A stretch of DNA of 36,744 nt from Burkholderiales bacterium (GTDB lineage Bacteria > Pseudomonadota > Gammaproteobacteria > Burkholderiales > Burkholderiaceae_C): contig JANXYH010000075.1 of NCBI GenBank assembly GCA_025350145.1, positions 1 to 36,744 on the forward strand, given 5' to 3'. The position numbers were made by a program, and so were the translations under genes. Below, piece after piece: positions 33,514 to 36,744 of this stretch (position 1 is the first letter of the stretch; each line of letters starts with the position of its first letter). The notes under the pieces are model-generated. The model ran no database searches. It was not told the DNA's origin and saw only the letters and a list, made by a program, of their open reading frames with translations.

Positions 33514-34435
33514 GGTCCAGGCCGTCGGGCGGCACCTCGGCCTGCGGACCGGCCACAGCCGCGTCGCCGTGCACGCCCTGGCCGGCCCAGTCGCGGGCGA
33601 ACTGGTAGGCCACCCGGCCCGAGCGCGAGCCGCGCTCCAGCGCCCAGACCAGGCTGGGCTGGCGGGCGGCGGCGATCTCGCCTTCGGCCACGCCGAAGTG
33701 GCGCAGCCACTGGCCGACGATCACCAGGTACTCGGGCTGGCTGAACGGGTAGAAGCTGATCCACAGGCCAAAGCGCTCGGACAGCGAGATCTTCTCCTCG
33801 ACCACCTCGCCGGGATGGACCTCGCCGTCGTCGGTGTGGGTGTAGCTCAGGTTCTCCTTCATGTACTCGGGCAGCAGGTGGCGGCGGTTGCTGGTGGCGT
33901 AGATCAGCACGTTGTCGCTGGACTGGGCGATGCTGCCGTCGAGGATCGACTTCAGCGCCTTGTAGCCCGGCTCGCCCTCGTCGAAGCTGAGGTCGTCGCA
34001 GTAGACGATGTAGCGCTCGGGCCGTTCGGCGACCAGGTCGACCAGATCGGGCAGATCCACCAGATCGGACTTGTCGACCTCGATCAGGCGCAGGCCTTGC
34101 GCCGCGTAGGCGTTCAGGCAGGCCTTGATCAGCGAGCTTTTGCCGGTGCCGCGGGCGCCCGTCAGGAGCACGTTGTTGGCCGGCAGGCCGGCGACGAACT
34201 GGGCGGTGTTGCGCACCAGCTTGGCCTTCTGGCCGTCGACTTCCTGCAGATCGGCCAGGCCGATGGCCGAGACCTGGCGCACCGACTGCAGCCAGCCCGA
34301 GCCGCCGCGCTTGCGGTAGCGGTAGGCGATGCCCGCGTTCCAGTCCGGCGCGGCCAGCGGGTGCGGCAGGATGGCTTCGAGGCGGGTCAGGAGTTGTTCG
34401 GCGCGGGCGGCCAGGCTGTCGAGGGTGGGGTTCAT
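33506..34435 (-). CDS. DUF815-family AAA ATPase
   Basis: A 309-residue P-loop ATPase of the DUF815 group. Walker A GARGTGKS (93-100) and Walker B YIVYCDDLSF (141-150) are clear, as are the sensor region (SSDNVLIYATSNRRHL) and SLSERFGLWISFY. Function is unknown; the family often lies beside a mutT-like gene in betaproteobacteria, as here. Start ATG at 34435 is the only good one. Confidence 0.9.
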   Translation of the reverse strand: MNPTLDSLAARAEQLLTRLEAILPHPLAAPDWNAGIAYRYRKRGGSGWLQSVRQVSAIGLADLQEVDGQKAKLVRNTAQFVAGLPANNVLLTGARGTGKSSLIKACLNAYAAQGLRLIEVDKSDLVDLPDLVDLVAERPERYIVYCDDLSFDEGEPGYKALKSILDGSIAQSSDNVLIYATSNRRHLLPEYMKENLSYTHTDDGEVHPGEVVEEKISLSERFGLWISFYPFSQPEYLVIVGQWLRHFGVAEGEIAAARQPSLVWALERGSRSGRVAYQFARDWAGQGVHGDAAVAGPQAEVPPDGLDRV

Positions 34436-34455
34436 CGGGCGGCAGTGTAGAAAAG

Positions 34456-35127
34456 TCAGGCCGGGCCTGCCGGCACGGCCAGCACCTGTCCGTCGGCAAT
34501 CGCGAACAACCGGTCACCGCGCCGGCGCGGCAGGGCGAACATGCCGGTGAACTCGCCAAAGGCCGGCAGCACGCCGACCGCCGCACCGAAGTGAAAACAC
34601 GGCAGGCGCAGCCGCTCGCGCGCCCGGCCGCCGAGCACGACGCAGGGGTGGACATGGCCGGCCAGCACGTAGGCGCCGGGCAGCGGCTCGGGCTGGTGCG
34701 AGAGCGCCCAGGCGCCCAGCCGCAGCGGGCCGTCGACAACGGCGATGCCCAAGGCCGCCGGCGGGTCACCGGCGTGGGCGTCGTGGTTGCCGCGCACCAG
34801 GGTCAGCGCCAGGTCGGCGTGTTGCTCGCGCCAGTCGGCAACGGCCCGCATCGTCTGCACAGTCTGGGCATGGGCCGAGTGCAGCAAGTCGCCCAGGAAC
34901 ACGATCTGCCGCGCCGCCGTGGCCTGGACCAAGGCGCTGAGGCGGCTCAGGCTGCGGGCGGTGGTGCCGGCCGGCACCGGCACGCCGCAGCGGCGAAACG
35001 ACTGGGCCTTGCCGATGTGGGCGTCGGCGACGAGCAGGCAGCCCAGCGCCGGGTCGAAGGCGGCACGGTCGGCCAGCAGCAGCAGGCTGGCGTCGGGCCG
35101 CAGTTGCAGCGCCAGCGCAGCGCTCAC
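34456..35127 (-). CDS. PdeM-like metallophosphoesterase (ligase-associated DNA damage response endonuclease)
   Basis: A 223-residue calcineurin-like phosphoesterase. Metal-binding motifs are in order: DAHIGK, GDLLHS, GNHD and GHVHP. The N-terminal LLLLADRAAF and ADAHIGKAQSFRR are characteristic of PdeM, a phosphoesterase usually encoded with a DEAD helicase, an exonuclease and a DNA ligase. None of those partners is in this window. The GTG start at 35127 overlaps the slmA stop (GTGA). Confidence 0.85.
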   Translation of the reverse strand: MSAALALQLRPDASLLLLADRAAFDPALGCLLVADAHIGKAQSFRRCGVPVPAGTTARSLSRLSALVQATAARQIVFLGDLLHSAHAQTVQTMRAVADWREQHADLALTLVRGNHDAHAGDPPAALGIAVVDGPLRLGAWALSHQPEPLPGAYVLAGHVHPCVVLGGRARERLRLPCFHFGAAVGVLPAFGEFTGMFALPRRRGDRLFAIADGQVLAVPAGPA

Positions 35128-35774
35128 GAACCCAGTCGCGGCAGCACCAGATCGAGGTGTTCGGTCGGCGCGCGCCGAAAGCCCGAGCGGGCGTAGCGCT
35201 GCAAGCGGCCGACGATCAGCGCCGTCAGCGCCGAGGCCAGTGCCTGCGCCTGCAGCGTCGGCGTGTCCGCACCGTTGGCGTGGGCGGCGCTGCGCAGGCT
35301 CTGACGCAACTGGCCCTCGACCCGGTCAAAGAACTGGTTCATCCGCGCGTTCAGCCGCTCATGCTCGAACACCAACGCATCGCCGACCATCACCCGCACC
35401 ATCCCCGGGTTGCGCTCGGCAAATTGCAGCAGCACGCTGGCGATCCGCTGGGCCTGGGCGGCGCCGGCCGGTTCGCGCTCAACGATCTGGTTGATGAGGC
35501 TGAAGACGCTGGACTCGATGAACTCGATCAAGCCCTCGAACATCTGCGCCTTGCTGGCGAAATGGCGGTACAGGGCGGCCTCGCTGACGCCGAGCTTGGC
35601 CGCCAGGGCGGCCGTGGTGATGCGTTCGGCGCCAGGCTGCTGCAGCATCTCGGCCAGCGTTTGCAGGATCTGCACCCGCCGCTGCCCCGGGCGTGGCCGT
35701 TTGCGCGCTGCGGCGCCGGCCGGGGCCGGCTCCTCTGGCTGCGCCGCACCGGACGGGTCGGTCAGTTCGGACAT
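35124..35774 (-). CDS. slmA: Nucleoid occlusion factor SlmA
   Basis: TetR-family DNA-binding protein that inhibits FtsZ assembly over the nucleoid. 216 residues from the ATG at 35774. The HTH is in ITTAALAAKLGVSEAALYRHFASKAQMFEGLIEFIE; the dimerisation part includes NPGMVRVMVGDALVFEHERL. A basic, Ala/Pro-rich N-terminal tail of about 30 residues is common in betaproteobacteria. Neighbour of the pyrimidine 5'-nucleotidase-type HAD gene, as usual in Burkholderiales. Confidence 0.94.
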   Translation of the reverse strand: MSELTDPSGAAQPEEPAPAGAAARKRPRPGQRRVQILQTLAEMLQQPGAERITTAALAAKLGVSEAALYRHFASKAQMFEGLIEFIESSVFSLINQIVEREPAGAAQAQRIASVLLQFAERNPGMVRVMVGDALVFEHERLNARMNQFFDRVEGQLRQSLRSAAHANGADTPTLQAQALASALTALIVGRLQRYARSGFRRAPTEHLDLVLPRLGS

Positions 35775-35897
35775 CGAGGGCGGCAGGCGAGGGGTGTAAG
35801 GGCAGGCGGGGCGGGCCCGGATGCGGCCACTGCGAAACGATTCTGGCACGCCGATCCGGCCGGTCTCGGCGCGCCGGGGGCAGGTAAACACTGACCC

Positions 35898-36629
35898 TCA
35901 GGCGGGCCGCGCCAGCGCGCTCCAGCGGCGCAGCGCATGCAGCTTGCGCACCCGGCGGTCGACATAGGCCGGCCGCATCGACAGCCGCCCCGTTCCCGGC
36001 GCCGCCAGCCTTGGCCCGGGCCCGCGCGGCAGCCGGACATAGCGCTGCATCCAGACCGTGGCCATGCCGATCCGACGCGCCGATTTGAGGTGCTCCAGCG
36101 TGTCCTCGACCAGCACGCAGCGGCTGGTCCGCACGCCCAGGCGCAGGGCCACCGTGCGCAGCATCCGGGCGTCGGGCTTGGGCCGCAGGTGGCCGAACAT
36201 CGCCATGTCCTCGATCGCGATCAGGCCATCGAACAGCCGGCGGATGCCCAAGCCATCCAGCACCCGCTCGGCGTAGGCGCGTGGCGCATTGGTGAGGATG
36301 AATTTGCGCCCCGGCAGGCGGGCCAGCGCGGCGAAATCATGGCGCTGCCCGCTCAAGCGCCGCTCCAGGTCGCTGAACTGGTGGGTGGCGTGGAGGAAGT
36401 CGGCCGGCTTGACGCCGTGGTGGCGGATCAGCCCGAGCAAGGTGGTGCCGTAGCGGCGCCAGTACTCGCGCGCCAGCAGCCGCGCCGGCTCGGCCGCCAG
36501 GCCGGTGATGCGCTGAACATAGTCGCCCATCGCGACATTCAGCGCGCCAAAGATCCAGGCGCCGGCATCGTGCAGGGTGTTGTCGAGATCGAACAGCCAG
36601 ACGCCGCCGGCCGCGCGCATGCGGTTCAC
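35898..36629 (-). CDS. HAD-family pyrimidine 5'-nucleotidase
   Basis: A 243-residue HAD hydrolase resembling the pyrimidine 5'-nucleotidase subfamily. Motif I is FDLDNTLHDA, motif II ILTNAP, motif III Lys in KPDARM, and motif IV VEDTLEHLKSAR. The GTG at 36629 or the ATG at 36620 may be the start; neither has a good Shine-Dalgarno, and the GTG lies within the first bases of the 54-bp repeat. It would dephosphorylate pyrimidine nucleotides. In the usual argB-HAD-slmA arrangement. Confidence 0.88.
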   Translation of the reverse strand: MNRMRAAGGVWLFDLDNTLHDAGAWIFGALNVAMGDYVQRITGLAAEPARLLAREYWRRYGTTLLGLIRHHGVKPADFLHATHQFSDLERRLSGQRHDFAALARLPGRKFILTNAPRAYAERVLDGLGIRRLFDGLIAIEDMAMFGHLRPKPDARMLRTVALRLGVRTSRCVLVEDTLEHLKSARRIGMATVWMQRYVRLPRGPGPRLAAPGTGRLSMRPAYVDRRVRKLHALRRWSALARPA

Positions 36630-36744
36630 GACGGTCCGCTCTCAGTGCGAGCGGATCATCGTGCGGAACCTTGGCGGCGTCACGACGGTCCGCTCTCAGT
36701 GCGAGCGGATCATCGTGCGGAACCTTGGCGGCGTCACCATGGTC
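36626..36744. repeat. 54-bp tandem duplication at the argB end
   Basis: 36626-36679 and 36680-36733 are identical 54-bp units. A third, imperfect start of a unit (9 of 11 positions) runs to the window edge at 36744. On the minus strand each unit carries the codons for T-M-I-R-S-H and a TGA stop, so the repeat duplicates the end of a gene, its stop codon and the adjacent upstream region of the HAD gene. Confidence 0.9.
36696..36744 (-). CDS. C-terminal end of a gene, probably argB (partial)
   Basis: Only about 15 codons are in the window. The minus-strand frame ends TMVTPPRFRTMIRSH then TGA (36696-36698). TMIRSH followed by stop is, from memory, the usual C-terminus of betaproteobacterial N-acetylglutamate kinase (ArgB), and argB is the usual neighbour of this HAD gene. 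The inserted-looking VTPPRFR and the second copy of the end (stop at 36642-36644) reflect the tandem duplication, so the ArgB tail may be altered. Confidence 0.45.
   Translation of the reverse strand, partial: TMVTPPRFRTMIRSH

Overview
The window is high-GC DNA from a betaproteobacterium, most likely order Burkholderiales and perhaps the Leptothrix/Rubrivivax/Sphaerotilus group. The evidence is gene content and order: secA followed by argJ with a DUF721 (DciA-like) gene divergent from secA; the block hisI-hisE-HIT-tatA-tatB-tatC-protease; petA-petB-petC-sspA-sspB-tRNA-Thr; and slmA beside a pyrimidine 5'-nucleotidase-type HAD gene and a probable argB end. No rRNA, transposase, integrase or CRISPR array was recognised.

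Layout, left to right. 1-786 holds no gene I can support. 787-6242 (minus) is secA, argJ and an MFS exporter. 6517-8171 (plus) is a DciA-like gene and an acyl-CoA dehydrogenase. An AroE-family gene (minus) ends at 8219. 9211-10369 holds two small toxin-antitoxin modules, hicAB and brnTA, in more AT-rich DNA, followed by about 480 bp with a 24-bp tandem repeat. 10849-19691 (minus) is a compact eight-gene polyol operon: binding protein, two permeases, ATPase, short-chain dehydrogenase, D-arabinitol 4-dehydrogenase, AraC regulator and xylulokinase. It should import D-arabitol or a similar pentitol and convert it to xylulose 5-phosphate. A tRNA-Thr(UGU) lies just upstream of it.

20189-24401 (minus) is housekeeping: the cytochrome bc1 genes petABC, then sspA and sspB. 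mscL and a DUF1631 gene (plus) follow, then a PdxA/PdxA2-type dehydrogenase (minus) and a DegS/DegQ-like membrane-anchored protease (plus). 30178-36629 (minus) holds slmA, pdeM, a DUF815 ATPase, a Nudix hydrolase, hisI, hisE, a HIT protein, tatA, tatB and tatC. The right edge catches what is probably the last codons of argB, within a 54-bp tandem duplication.

The most interesting structural observation is that the last 14 nt of the tRNA-Thr gene (20051-20064) recur in direct orientation at 9048-9061. The DNA between carries the two toxin-antitoxin modules and the whole arabitol operon. This is the geometry of an island inserted at a tRNA 3' end, although no integrase remains and the repeat is short. 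Other oddities are a long perfect hairpin abutting the DUF1631 start, short tandem repeats upstream of mscL, and a PVWY (not PEWY) motif in cytochrome b.
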